From Phoronis australis (Eukaryota; Phoronida; Phoronidae), in assembly GCA_002633005.1 (NCBI GenBank), contig NMRA01000042.1, positions 638,858 through 702,857 of the forward strand: a stretch of DNA of 64,000 nt, read 5' to 3'. The first letter of the stretch is position 1. Each line of letters starts with the position of its first letter. Under the pieces are notes generated by a model, which was given only the letters and a program-made list of their open reading frames with translations, made no database searches and was not told the origin of the DNA. The position numbers were made by a program, and so were the translations under genes. Below, in pieces: positions 12,503-24,751 of this stretch.

Positions 12503-13204
12503 CAGTGGCGGATCTAGGATATCACAAGGGGGAGCCAACATTTTGTCCGGCTGTAAACATTTGCGCAAACTGAACCACGATTGTAGATGCGCATAGCACC
12601 GAATGGGGGGAGGTCGGGAGGGGGGTTTGCCCCCCCCTCCCGCCCAGGAAATTTTTCTGTTTTTACATCTAAAAATCAAGTATTTTCCTTAATTCCTGAA
12701 GTATTATCCAAGAAAAAAAAAACGGAGAACGTGTCAAACAGGAAAAATCACAAGTACCAAAGGCTCGAACGCACGACCTTGAGATTAGAGCGCGCGTGCG
12801 TTCCCACTACACTACCACGATTTCTCTACTCATCTCGTACGAAGAGACCTACTTGTTTAAAGTCCACAGCGTTTGCGCGCGAAACCTACTTCTTTTTGTA
12901 ATGCTTATTACACGTTTTGTGCCATCGATTCTTAACAAATTTGTCGTATTTAAAGTAGTCTTCAAATGCCCAAAAGACCAAATCCGTTTTTCGTGTTGGC
13001 AATAATGACGGGATTGCTTTGGAAATCGTCTCAACATAAGGTTTGACAAAGAGAGTATTGCGAGTTTCTGAGTGATTCACTAAGGCTTCGATTAAAATTC
13101 CCATCTTACCAGCAGCTTTTGTTTTTTCATCGTCACTCAGGTTCCATTTTCTTTAAAAAATGAAGTAAATTTTCTTCATTGCACNCCCCCTAAATCCGCC
13201 AATG
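12503..13204. mobile_element. hAT-like non-autonomous element (CAGTGGCGG termini)
   Basis: The left end CAGTGGCGGATCTAGGA and the right end CCCCTAAATCCGCCAATG are inverted relative to each other. The left part also has a G-run/C-run hairpin (around 12614-12646). The same termini bound the shorter element at 49308-49468. The CAGTGGCG start is typical of hAT-type ends. Target duplication is not clear here. The single N at 13185 falls in the C-run near the right end. Confidence 0.6.
12766..12823 (-). repeat. tRNA-derived SINE segment or tRNA pseudogene
   Basis: Read on the minus strand it has a box A-like TGGTAGTGTAGTGGGAACGC and a box B-like GTGCGTTCGAGCC at tRNA-like spacing, as in Pol III promoters. 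The anticodon stem does not pair well (GCGCG opposite CTCAAG), so it should not be a functional tRNA. It lies inside the hAT-like element. Confidence 0.45.
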
Positions 13205-13229
13205 CTTGATATATAACTTGAAGTAGAAA

Positions 13230-13720
13230 GTAACTAGTTACAAAACATGAATCAAAAGCACATTTTGTGCATAGAATTTAGAGAAATGTGTTTCCTGTTG
13301 TGACACATAATCATACCGTGAACAGAAGTTGATTTTCGAACAGAAAAAAAAAACGATTTTAGAACAATTTCAACAGAGAATGCAGGGTCAAATGAATGGA
13401 CACTTCACGTTGAAATAAATAGAAGATTCACAATAATTATGGCACAAGCACCGGAAAATTGTACAAAACTGCTTTTTTGTAGCAGTGTGTCTGCAAATGT
13501 ATTATAGTTAAATCTTCACCTAAGACAATGCAGCCGGTTCAACATGCCTTTCAGTTCAGAAACGTCGCCATGTTCATTGTGAGGACTTCAATCACTCAAC
13601 TGCGTGATTAAATTCTGGTGTAAACTCATAAATTTTACAGAATTTAGTGTAGATAAAGACGTGTGTTACTAAATTTTACTGTTAGAATAATTGTAAAAAC
13701 AATTTTTAAGCACTTTATAT
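13230..13720 (-). repeat. Inverted copy of the repeat at 2880-3430
   Basis: Reverse-complement matches run in the opposite order to the partner copy, about 10 kb away. The family is otherwise unidentified. Confidence 0.7.
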
Positions 13721-16700
13721 CCGTAACCAAAGTATCTTTCTTGACAGCATTTTAAGAGTAAGTTTTAAAAACAATCTTTTAAAAAACGTAAGATACCCAT
13801 TGTTGGGTCATTTTTAAAACAAAAAATGAAGAAAGCCCATTAAAGAGATTTTTGAAATTTGTTCACATATCCAAGATCAATCCAAAAACATAAATTTCAA
13901 TGTCCACGGCCACATAAACTGGCTTGTAGAAGCACTCGATTGACACCCACTTTCAACACTACATTATGGGTTTACCTCCCCTGTCACAATACTATGAAAT
14001 CATTATTCTCAATTTTATTTGGTAGTCCTCATGTCTCACTTCCTAATCCCTTTATGTTTTCTCTCATTGCATGCAATCTACCTGTTTTTTATACTGGAAA
14101 ATTGTTGTTTTCGGTATGCAAAACGTGTCACTTTCTTCCTAAACCTTTGAAGACCTATGATAGGTAAGAAACTAAAAGGTTAATAAGTGCAAAGTTGGTA
14201 ATTTTTGTATCAGAGCCACACCATGATCACAACCACAAAATTTAAGCTGAAACTGGAAAATGACCTCGAGAGTAGTTTTTTGACTTCTTTTCTCCAGGTT
14301 TTTCTATGGTTTGTTTTTCTTTTCTCGACTTCTCAGGCCCAGTTTAATCCGCCCACCTGCAAATTATTGGAGGGATACATGGCAGCGTTTTCCCGTTCAG
14401 TGACTTTACCAGACGTAGGGGGTTCTGAGCGTGTGATAACATCTAACTTCTTTGTTAACTGCCAAACACTCTTTTGTCTGTTACGACAACAACCAGGCCA
14501 ATTATCTACCAGGCTTATTACAGACCACGTGTGAACACAGTCAAACTCAGAGTGAATTGGTGTATTCGGAAAGAATAGACTGTCGTAACTTCGGTTGCAG
14601 TTGGGCGATTTTGGAGATTCAAAAACTAAACTTGATCATCATTTGACGAAGATTTCAGGAATGCTATTGGTTTATGTTTAAATATGTTATAACTTAACTT
14701 TTATTTTTAACAGCACAGCCCAGTCAGGGTAGACACGATCTTATTGGCCCTCCAACCACAAATGCCAGAATGGAATTAATCAGTCGTGTAAGATATTGGC
14801 TACAGGGGTAAACTTCCCAACTTGTTGCGCTATAGAATCGAACAAGTTGGGAGCAACGGGAAAACGCCGTAATGAGGAAGGCTTTTTACAGCTCTGAAAA
14901 GCAATGGAAGGGGGAAGGGTTTGGTTCTGACCGAATGGTTGCTAACTGGAGTAGTTTTACTAAAAAAACTGCGACAGTTTCAAAGGTACCCGAAAAGTCC
15001 TGTGACTGAATTATTGCAAAAACGTGGAGTGCTCCTGATGAGTTCCATTGGTGCAAGTAAGTCCCCAGTGGCACATCAAACCCAATGGCTACAGAGTAAG
15101 ACTACTGATTAAAACAACCATCACAATTTATTCCACACGCAGTCACTGAACAGTGGTAATTTCATGGTAAAAACCTGGAGCATAGGGTACACTTCAAAAC
15201 TATTTACTATAACAGGTGATTTGCTACAGTAAAAATATTACTTAAAATTGAATCAGGTTTAGCACCAAATTAAAGTTTTAGCTATTACTTCTTGAATTTC
15301 ATCAGCTGTGGCATACATTGTATAACTAATGATAAATTATATAAAAATCACTGACAAAGATATATCTCAAACTTTTTCATCAGCACAAGTTATCATTAAC
15401 CTTATAACATTAAGTAGAACTAAATTACAAATGACTTTACACCAAAAATATGAAACATATAAACACAAATGACACTAACATTTACTGTCCCCATACACTG
15501 GGATACCTATAAATCCAGATGGTTTTACTTTCATCTGGACAAGGCGGTCCGGTGAAATTGATGTTCACAGTATCGAATCCAGAAAATGAATGCAACGTCA
15601 AACCTGTTCCTACCCTCAGCCTAGCAAGGCAGAGCAAACATATACCGTTCACAACAACATCAAAAGGTATGCGTGGTAGAGACTTGATTGTCCAATACAA
15701 CTGAAATAGCTCATGTTACATTACAACAGAACAATACTAAAACTACATAACATGGGGTAAACGTGAACTAATGTTCTAAATAAACACAGCCTTTGATAAA
15801 GTACGTGACATGTTCACAAAAATATAACAAAATCTAAGTAAATTCACCTCCTGCATACAGCACCATATTTCAAAAACTAGGCATAATGTTTACAGAAACA
15901 AAATAATTACGTTTTTCCCATTAAACTTTCACCAACAACAGGACAACATTTTGCAATAAGAGAAAAATGGTACGGAAGATAATGCACTTTTTCTGAGACT
16001 AACATCCAATAAACTTATTGCCAAAACATCTGGTAACAAATAAATAGTAACAGAAAATAATATCAAACTTCTTTCACAAGTAAAATATAGAAGGGCATCC
16101 TGGATAATTTCCGATGAAACCCAACTTCAAAAGTAGCTGACACTTTGCAGATGTAGACAAATATTAAAACTGCAACAACGCACAATAACCAACGGTTGTA
16201 AAACCTAAAAAGCTCAGTAAACAGGCTATGAGATTCTTTTCAAGTTCATTACAATTATCTGGCAAAGTAAACTAGAAAACTAAAGCATGCAGATGTTTGT
16301 GAACAATGAGTATCACTATAAATATAAATGTAGATAACATATAAACATTTAAACCAATTTTCACAAAATCAGAAACACTTAACATTTTTAAACAACAACT
16401 CAAGTATAATGTAAATACTTTACACTCTACCATAATATAACATAACATAACATTTCACACAACACAACACAGCATTAAAAAGACAATAAAGCCATGTTTG
16501 GCTGTAAAAATAACTTTTGATTTAGATCACTTTCTGCTATAAAATTGGTTTCAACTTGTTCCTAACTCAGTTGAGGAATGATTGATGACCTACAGTATTG
16601 CTAGAGAATATGCTTGATGCACAAATTACATGCCAAGACAAAAATAGCAGGATTTAAAAGAGAAGCTTCACTACTCACCAAAGCTTCGTTGTAGTGGGAA

Positions 16701-18232
16701 CACCAAAAGCGAAGCTTTGTCAAAGATATCGGTAAAGATCACAACAACAATGTATGATCACACAAGACTCACAAAATGTATTCTTTGTTATTATAGCGTA
16801 GCTGACGTGCTCTCAATAGACAGAGGTAAGTAAATAAAAGAAAGTATACTTGATGAAGAATGAAATTGATCATTTTCACATACACTCGTAAATGGCAGAC
16901 GAATAATTTTCAATTAGCCTCGAACCCAGTACGAATGAAATGTGTCGTCTGTTGTCATAGCGATAACTTTGATATCTCTGTTAAGTGGGAAAGGTAAGTA
17001 AAGTTTCGGCAAAGCTTCGCTAGACTGAAGTTCCCCTAATGGGAAAGCGACCCAACTGCTTACATGTGAATTTAATGAAATGCGGCATATGGGTTGCCAA
17101 CATGATCCAATTAACAGTAATTAAATTACTTTATCCAGTTGCAATATAACAGTACTTTACCCTGTCATAGGTGAAGTAATCACTTTTTATTTGCAACATG
17201 AACTATTCCATATTCAGATGGATAAATTAAGTGACGAATATATGTTAAGACCTCATTAACATAGCTAAAGACGTACGCATTGTTAGAATTAATGACTAGG
17301 TTTCCCAATGATATTTCTGAAGTGCGAATTAGGTGTTTAATTTCCCATCAAGTAGCCTTGTGTGAAATAAGTGACGGCCAAAACTACTATTCCAAATACT
17401 TTTGGGTATAGAAAATGAGATGACTATGCTAAAGAAGCAGAGAATTACTGTAAGTGTCCTAAATCAAATTATTTTTACGGTAGGCCAGATTATAGCCACT
17501 TAAACATAATACATGCATCAGATTTTCAGTATCCTACAAGTAAACACATTACACATAAAGGTCTTAGCACCACAGGGGAGGGTTAAAAAACAAAAAAAAC
17601 AATTGACATCTAACTCTGGGTCAAACAACTGCACAGAAACACAATAACTTAAATAATCATGTCAGAAAGTATCAAACTGTTGTAAAAAGCTAATATCCAC
17701 TGGAAGAAACACTCAAACAAAATTCAAATGTGAGCAGACATCAATCAAAATTGGTAAAGCTTTATTACAGTACTGTATTCATCAGGGATTAGCTTTTTCC
17801 TTTTAAATGTCTACGTTCAGTTTACGTAATTCGTTAGCATTCACAGTCTTTTCACATTTTGTAAAAAAAATTTCAACGTCCACTTTCAACCCTTAAGTTT
17901 TCGATTAACTGAAAAATTCTTAAATAATACCTTAAAACATTGCTCAATATTTTATAATCACATGACCGCCAATATTACTTTGAACATTAATTTCTAAAAA
18001 CTTGAATTGGGAGCAACTTAGAGCTTAAACTATATTCTTATTATAAATACGCGGGAAATCGTATCTCAGATTTTTAATTTACCATCAAAATTGCCCATCA
18101 AAATCCATTCAGAATATTGCAGCAAGATTTCAAATTTGACAGCAGAGATCGTTGTTGTTTGAAGAAAAATAAAACAACTTAGGCATGTTCCCTTTGCCGT
18201 AGAACACAAAATGAGTGGGCACAATTTCACTC

Positions 18233-18310
18233 ATATTGACCCACATATCAAAGAGATATTGACCCACATATTAAAGAGATATTGACCCACGTATTAAAGA
18301 GATATTGACT
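18233..18310 (+). repeat. 23-bp tandem repeat, 3.4 copies
   Basis: The unit ATATTGACCCACATATTAAA plus GAG is repeated with one or two changes per copy. Confidence 0.9.
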
Positions 18311-18934
18311 TGTAAAACTGCAAAAATTGATGATAATCAAAAGGCCAAAAAATGACTGATAAACATTTGCCACTTAAATTGAAATCAATTGAAGCCACCT
18401 TGTTCAACAAATTCATATTTGGTGATAATCAATGCATCCAAAGTAATGTTATAAGTGGTAATGAAAAATATAGACATATCTATATAAAATATGTGAATTC
18501 CATTTGTTATATGTCTACTATGGCCAACAATTACCTCAGTGTACACCCTCAATTTATGCACTGAGGACTGCTTGGTCATGAATAACAAACAACACGTTGT
18601 CTTGACAATTTGCAAGTTGCTAACCCTAATCGGCTGTTTTGGGTAAAATCCTTCGCTCTTTAATAATTGAGCACAGTTTAACGGCCACACACTGATTACA
18701 GTAAATGCCTTGCAAATAACCCTGGTTGAATACAGTACTCCTCAGTGGATAGTGCAATGATGCAGACCACGAATCAAAATTAAACAAAATACCACACAGT
18801 TTGTTTTTCTTTGTGTTTAAGGACACGTGAAAAAGACACCGAAATTTCTTTAAAAATCAGAATGCTATGTAGTGGTTGCACATTGTAATGGGGCGATCAC
18901 TGTGTACTCTATACTTATTTAATAGGGAAGACGG

Positions 18935-19180
18935 AAGGAAGAAGTCTTCATTCAGGCTCTAACAGTACGTGTCAACAGACAATCATGGGGTCCTGGATGA
19001 GTGCTCTTAAGATCTGAATTAGGGGAGACTACTTTAGTCTATCAGGAAGAACTCTTCATTCAGGCTCTAACAGCACGCGTCAACAGACAACCATTAGGTC
19101 CTGGATGAGTGCTCTTGGGACCTGAATAAGGGGAGACCACTCTAGTCTATCAGGAAGAACTCTTCATTCAGGCTCTGACT
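18935..19180 (+). repeat. 108-bp tandem repeat, 2.3 copies
   Basis: TCTTCATTCAGGCTCT recurs at 18945, 19053 and 19161, exactly 108 bp apart, with the intervening sequence conserved between the first two full units. No reading frame runs through it. Confidence 0.88.
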
Positions 19181-19848
19181 TCTGATAGCTCCGTCATGTT
19201 TGTCATAGTTTGAAGAACCTTGGAGAAGAGTATCAGAATTCACTTGTCTGAAAAAATATTATTATACTGTTATAGGTACACTAACTTATTTTGCATTAAA
19301 CTATAACATAACATTTTAATTTTGTTATGATTATCAACACACAAAATCTACTTGTTATAATGGTTACAGCTACACAGGTATCACAAAGTTTGACTTATTG
19401 TTGTGTAACAAAGAACTGAAGAATATAACACACAACAAATTAGATGTTGAAGTGACTTGCTAACAAGTTTGGAGCTTTAATTCATTACAGATTAAGGTTA
19501 ATCGTCAACCTCAATGAAATTCAGTCATCAAGTATCCTTTTTGCAGTAACTGAACATTGCCAATCCATAAAAATAGAACATTTTCCAAATACTTGGTGAC
19601 CCATTGATCACAAAAGATATCATTGTTGTTGCCAGCATAAATTTTAGAAAAAAATCAAACTACAAACACGTGCCTTGTTTGAGGCGGACATTAAATTCAG
19701 TTTGTTTTTTCACATTGCTGACCATAAACTATTCTGCAAAGTTAATCATACATATTTCTGCACAGTGCCTTTGCCTAGGTTAGTTCATAGTTTAAATCAA
19801 GACCTATTTACTGGAGCTCAAGCTTGTTACTTGCCGGAATCAAAATCA

Positions 19849-22800
19849 CTACCTGACACAAACTAGTTCGCTTTCTTCAGGCCAGAAAATTTGATGTTCA
19901 CCAAAGCTTATGTTGTTATCACCAATCAGTTGATTCATCCAGGTGGCGCTGTTGTATGGTGGCCCACTACCACCAAGTTCTGATGGTAGCGCCGCCTTAT
20001 GAACATGCATGTACAAAGTTGACAAGTTGTTACCATGCATGTAGATCTGAAATGATCAATGGATAGTTATATAAGCCAAGCATGGGAATTACAAATTATT
20101 ATTACTACACAGTCGTCTTGATGTTGTAAGAAAAGCAGTTCACTAAAATTGACATTTTCCAAAAATTTGTTACACTACATCTCATATTGTTTGATGAGTG
20201 CTGTACAGTGAAGCGAAGTAAATTTTTCTTTCTCATTCAGAGCTCACTGACAGCAAGTGTTAACACAAAATTCTTGCACCTCATTGTCCGTGGTTTATTA
20301 CATACCCACCATCAGAAAGCTTTATATCGTTAGGCTGAACTCTGCCTAGGTGGACAATTCATGTCTGCCAAAATGAAAGTTAGTCACAGTTTTATGACAG
20401 GCTAGTCAGGAGAATACACAAACCCAATTGCAGACTCAGCTAGTTAAGTAACTATGCACATATTGTATTATGCACCAATCTAGACCCAAATCTTTTTTGT
20501 AAAGTACGGTGCTTTTGAGTTTTTGTCCACCAGGCTTGGTAGTGAGAGATATGTGTTTAATAAGAAACTTGATAAAACATTCCTTTTTCTACCAGGACCA
20601 TGCTGTGTTCTAAAGTGAAGAAACTTTATGGCAAAATGCTTTACAAGAAGCACGGGATCAAAGCTGAGCTGACGACCATCCTTACATGGTTGTTTGTAAG
20701 AAACAAATACCTTTTCAAGTGCTACGTACCAGAGGGGATTATAATACCTAAGTTTAGTTAGTGACCAGCACTAGTTGTATTATGTAGAGGTTTGAAAGGA
20801 TACTGAACGCCATGTTATCTTGAACAGATACTTCACTTCTCTTAATTTGTAACAAAAAAAGTTCTGTAACCCCCTTCAACTCTCAAAGTTTTGAAGTAAG
20901 TTTCAAAACTCCTCTGAAATCAGTAGTTTGACTAAAATTATTGAGCTAGTTCATCAACAACTATTAGCGAAGAGAGTGCATCTCCAACTTAAGGGTCCAT
21001 CTAGCACCACAACAAGAACATGAAGCAATTCCTACACTAACAATTGGGGTTTTGTTACCCCAACGTCTAAGCAAGTTTACGCCAGACTGACCAAACGTCC
21101 TAAATCATCCACAAACCAATGCATTGCTGAAGAAATATATTCACTAATATTATAAAGCACTGATTTCAAAAATTCGAAAATGGTTAATATTTACCTTTCA
21201 AATTTAAGAACATTCGTTGGTCGTTTGCCAAACTTATTCTTTGTTTTTTCACTTTGAAACTAGTATGCTAAGCAGGTGCATTGTTTACAACAGCAATTGC
21301 CTCAATCAATACACATTCAGCCAAGCCTATGAACAGCGACTAGCTCTGCACCCGGACGGCGGTATCAAGCTTTTGATGTGCTGACAAATTCACCGAGTAC
21401 TCTGGGGTGAACAAAGCACGGTTTCTCGTCCACTTGCGTGCAAATCCTGTTAGAGTTAGATTTGCCTTACGAATGTTTTAGTTGCGTGACTTTATCTCTC
21501 ATGGTAGCTAATGCAACCAGCTTAGGGTAAAACCACTGAAACAGGACTTGATGTCCTTTTAAAATAGAGAATATCTGCGTGGGTAAATACCAAAACATGG
21601 TAAATCAGGTGGTAATACACTATATCTAGCACTTTGAGGCTCAACTGCCACGTGAAAAAAGAAAACGCAATTTGTTGACCATTACGTACCATTCACCTGG
21701 ACTGTTAAAACCAAGAAATTTCCAACATCACCATGTGATCTAAAATCACGCTCGATTAAACTTGACAAACAGGCCTACTGTATTGATACACAAAATTGAA
21801 GTAGTAAGCAGGTCAGAGCTTACAGTCACACCAATGAATGAGCAGTTAAATCTAATTTCTCTGAAAGTCTAGAGTTTTTCTCCATTGAAAGTTCTTTGGT
21901 GATAGTATTTCATAAACAGCACATCTTCTTCAGCACATTTGTTGAACGTCCTTAAGAAAATAAATACTGGTTAGTGTCAAACGCGCTGGACTACAAACTT
22001 TGGTTTGACAATTCTCTCCATGCTATCACTGTCAAACTGATATTGACACAGCTATAACCCGAGCTTTCGATTCGCAAAATCTGGAAACTCACGCTGCAGT
22101 GCGGGAACTTAACATTATTTGAAACATTAGGACTTAGTTTATCTTGTAATTTTTACATGGTGCACTGAAAGATCTCAACACTCAGTACGTAGTTTTAAAT
22201 CACCAAGAAATCTCAACGCCAGAATAATAGAAAGAAAACAGGTCAAAACTGAAATGTTACCTCACCCAGTGGCATATCCTGCTGAATATGACTAATGAGG
22301 CTTTTCTAAACATTAACATTATAAAGTATGCTCTCAGATTCACAAGTTGTGGTGGTCCAAAATGCAGTAAAATAGTTTTCTTTTTTGATACTTCACTTTG
22401 TTCTGAGAACCACTGTTTTAAAAAAGCAAATGACAGGTGATGTCATAATAGATACTGAAATGTGACAAAAAAAAACACAAATATCAAATTCCGACTAATG
22501 AAACCATACCTTTTCCTTAGTCTTGTCTTTCAAAAATGGTCTCATAACCTTAAATGCAGCTTCGATATACCAAGGTTGATTTATAAAGTGAACGCTTCCA
22601 AATCTTGCAGGAAAACAGTCCTGAAAAGAAAACAAATACTGTGACTGTATCGACTTTACTGTTATTACAAAAACTTAGGTTTCAACCCCAGACTGCAGTG
22701 ATTTCTAAATCAAGGCTAGTCCAAATCATCACATCTACCGGTAGTTCATGGTGAAGTGCAAACGTGCCCTTTTGTACAGCATCAGGACTCGCAGGTCATA

Positions 22801-24751
22801 TAACTACCACAGTTCAAAGAGTCTGCCTTAAAAACATGCATTTCATAAACGGGTATCACAGAACTGATATCTAATGCATCTATGATGGCTAATTTATAGT
22901 TTATTTCTTCCAGCAAAAATGACCCAAAAGTAACATTTAAACAAAGAGTTCATTTCATAAGACAAACAGTCCGAAACCAGTTTTAGTCCACTATATATCA
23001 AAAACAGGCCAGCCTGGTGACACAACAATGACCTACCCATGAGTACATAGAAAATCAGTTGTTGGTTTTCTTTCTTTGAGTTACATACTCTGAATATGAT
23101 TAACATGACAGTTTGAGGACAAAATGCAGTTTTAGTAGTGCATCTATATTTGTATGGGAAAGCACCATCGTCTCCATGTGAAACCTATTTGCTTAATTAC
23201 ATGACAATCCATCAAGGAAATCTGAAGGTACAGCTCTAGTCAAGCATAAAAATACAAATAAATAAAATTTCCACTTCACAGCAGTAGTTAGATCCTCTTG
23301 AAAGAAGATACCATCTGTTGTCACACAGTTGCCAAAGAAAACAAAGAACCTACAAAGACTTTTAAAGGAGATGCAACCATAGAAACAAATCAAATCGCCA
23401 TAATGGGTACCATTTGAAAATCAACATCAGACATGGTCTTCTCAGCAGAAATACACCTGCAAATTTCCATTACACTCTCATGAGCGGTTTGGCAGATAGA
23501 GACGTGGATGCCATCAAATTTATTGATAATAAAATGGACACTGGAGGGGGGGCCAAAGTCTGTCAAGTAAATTCAAAATCAAGATGTCGTTGACGTCTCA
23601 ACAGAAAACACATTTCCCGAACTTTGTAAAAACCCATCAAGGAACTGGGCAGATAAAGACAAACACAAAAAAATAAATTTGCTACAAGGGGTACACCAGC
23701 GGACGGATAGGTCCGAAAATCACCATCAACCGTCGCCAGCCTCATAGAAAAACACCTGTCAAATTTCATGAAGATCCTGGAAGCAGTAGACAATGGACGT
23801 AGGATACTGGGTACCCAGTCAGAGATGATGACAATATGTGCATTTTCAAATGTTTGCTGTTTCATAGCTTTTGGTTTTTAAAATTAAGAGGATAAATGTT
23901 AATGGAGGCTGCAACTGTAAAAAAAAAATTGGAGAGGGCCTTGAACTCAAGTCATGCCAAGAGGCATAATATTTGTGTACCTGAAGTCCTTCAATAATCA
24001 ACTTGATTATATTTGGTTTCAGCCACGTTGACTGTCGAAATGTGAATCCACTCCAGTCCACGACAACAAGGAATCCGTTAATTTGAGTTTCTTCTTCTTC
24101 AATTAACTTTTCAAGAGTGATCAGCAAAGCTCGATAAATCGACGTTAAGCTACAAAGGAAACAACAAAAATAAAAAAATTCGCTCTGGCATTATCCGGGA
24201 ATACTCAAAATCTTTCAAAACAAGGACATAACCAACAGAGAACAAAACAAAATTTCTACTATCACTAAACCATAGTGTTGTTTAAGCACTTAAATATTTC
24301 ATCATTACTGCGTTAAACATTTAATAATTGGTGGTTTTCTTAACTATGTACTAAAATGTTACGAAAATATACACAATGTACCCATCTCTTTACAATCAAT
24401 GGCATTTTAAACAATGAAGGCAGAAAGCTTTACGTAAAAGCACGACTGGATGCATTAAGTCCACAGTCACCTGTATAGGCCACTACATTTACCTACCTAT
24501 ATTGATTAATATCCCAGTTCAACGCATACAAAAGAATAAGTCTCCGTCCACATCCATCACAGGTGCCCAGAACTCCAGGTAGTGCATCGGACAAAGCATA
24601 GCGGACACCTTGCTCAGCAGCATAGAATTTCTCAAAAAGAGCCTTGTGGGACTGTCTGTAGCCAAAGTATTGAGCACAAAGTTTGAAGGATTCGAGTGTG
24701 TTGAACTTTCGTGCCCGCAAGAAACGAAGAAGGAAGGCGTCATCTTTTCTT
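19849..24751 (-). CDS. CLVS: Clavesin-like CRAL-TRIO lipid-binding protein, spliced, 5' exon missing
   Basis: Four minus-strand exons join in frame with consensus splice sites: 24497-24751, 23981-24149, 22510-22620 and 19849-20046 (stop TAG at 19849). The first gives the CRAL-TRIO N-terminal helical region ([14 protein letters not shown]). The second contains the start of the lipid-binding domain ([17 protein letters not shown]). The third is [20 protein letters not shown], continuing to FLKDKTKEK. The last holds [12 protein letters not shown] and [17 protein letters not shown], the end of the domain. Acceptors such as TTTTCAG and donors GTAGGT, GTACAC and GTATGG fit, and the codon split between exons one and two (AG + C) works. 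The order matches vertebrate clavesins, which bind phosphoinositides on endosomal and clathrin-coated membranes. Other CRAL-TRIO proteins (TTPA, TTPAL, RLBP1) are less similar by eye. The first coding exon, with the start codon, should lie upstream of 24751 and was not recognised. Confidence 0.88.
20980..21530 (+). repeat. Dispersed repeat within the clavesin-like intron
   Basis: Blocks such as TTACCCCAACGTCTAAGCAAG, TATGCTAAGCAGGTG and CGAGTACTCTGGGGTGAAC recur in the same order at about 48840-49290. It lies in the last intron of the clavesin-like gene (20047-22509). Confidence 0.72.
23110..23870 (-). repeat. Short dispersed repeat units, clustered
   Basis: Related units with AAATTTCATGAAGATCCT, GGCAGATAAAGACAAACAC and AAATAAA-TTTGCTACAAGG recur two to three times here and again at 28890-29380. 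Open frames in them are short and not conserved. Confidence 0.6.

Larger units (their letters stand above)
13721..19848. other. AT-rich intergenic or 3' UTR sequence of the clavesin-like gene
   Basis: No conserved frame. The part near 19 kb could be 3' UTR of the minus-strand gene ending at 19849, but no AATAAA was found near the stop. Two tandem arrays lie at 18.2-19.2 kb. Confidence 0.5.

Noticed and set aside
12431-12901. Overlapping frames on both strands with Pro/Gly-rich segments
   Set aside because: They are translations of the G-run/C-run hairpin and termini of the hAT-like element.
18233-18310. Possible CRISPR-like array
   Set aside because: The units are adjacent tandem repeats without spacers, and the genome is eukaryotic.
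24519-24743. Second minus-strand frame overlapping the clavesin-like exon
   Set aside because: It is a different frame over the same exon and lacks the CRAL-TRIO pattern.
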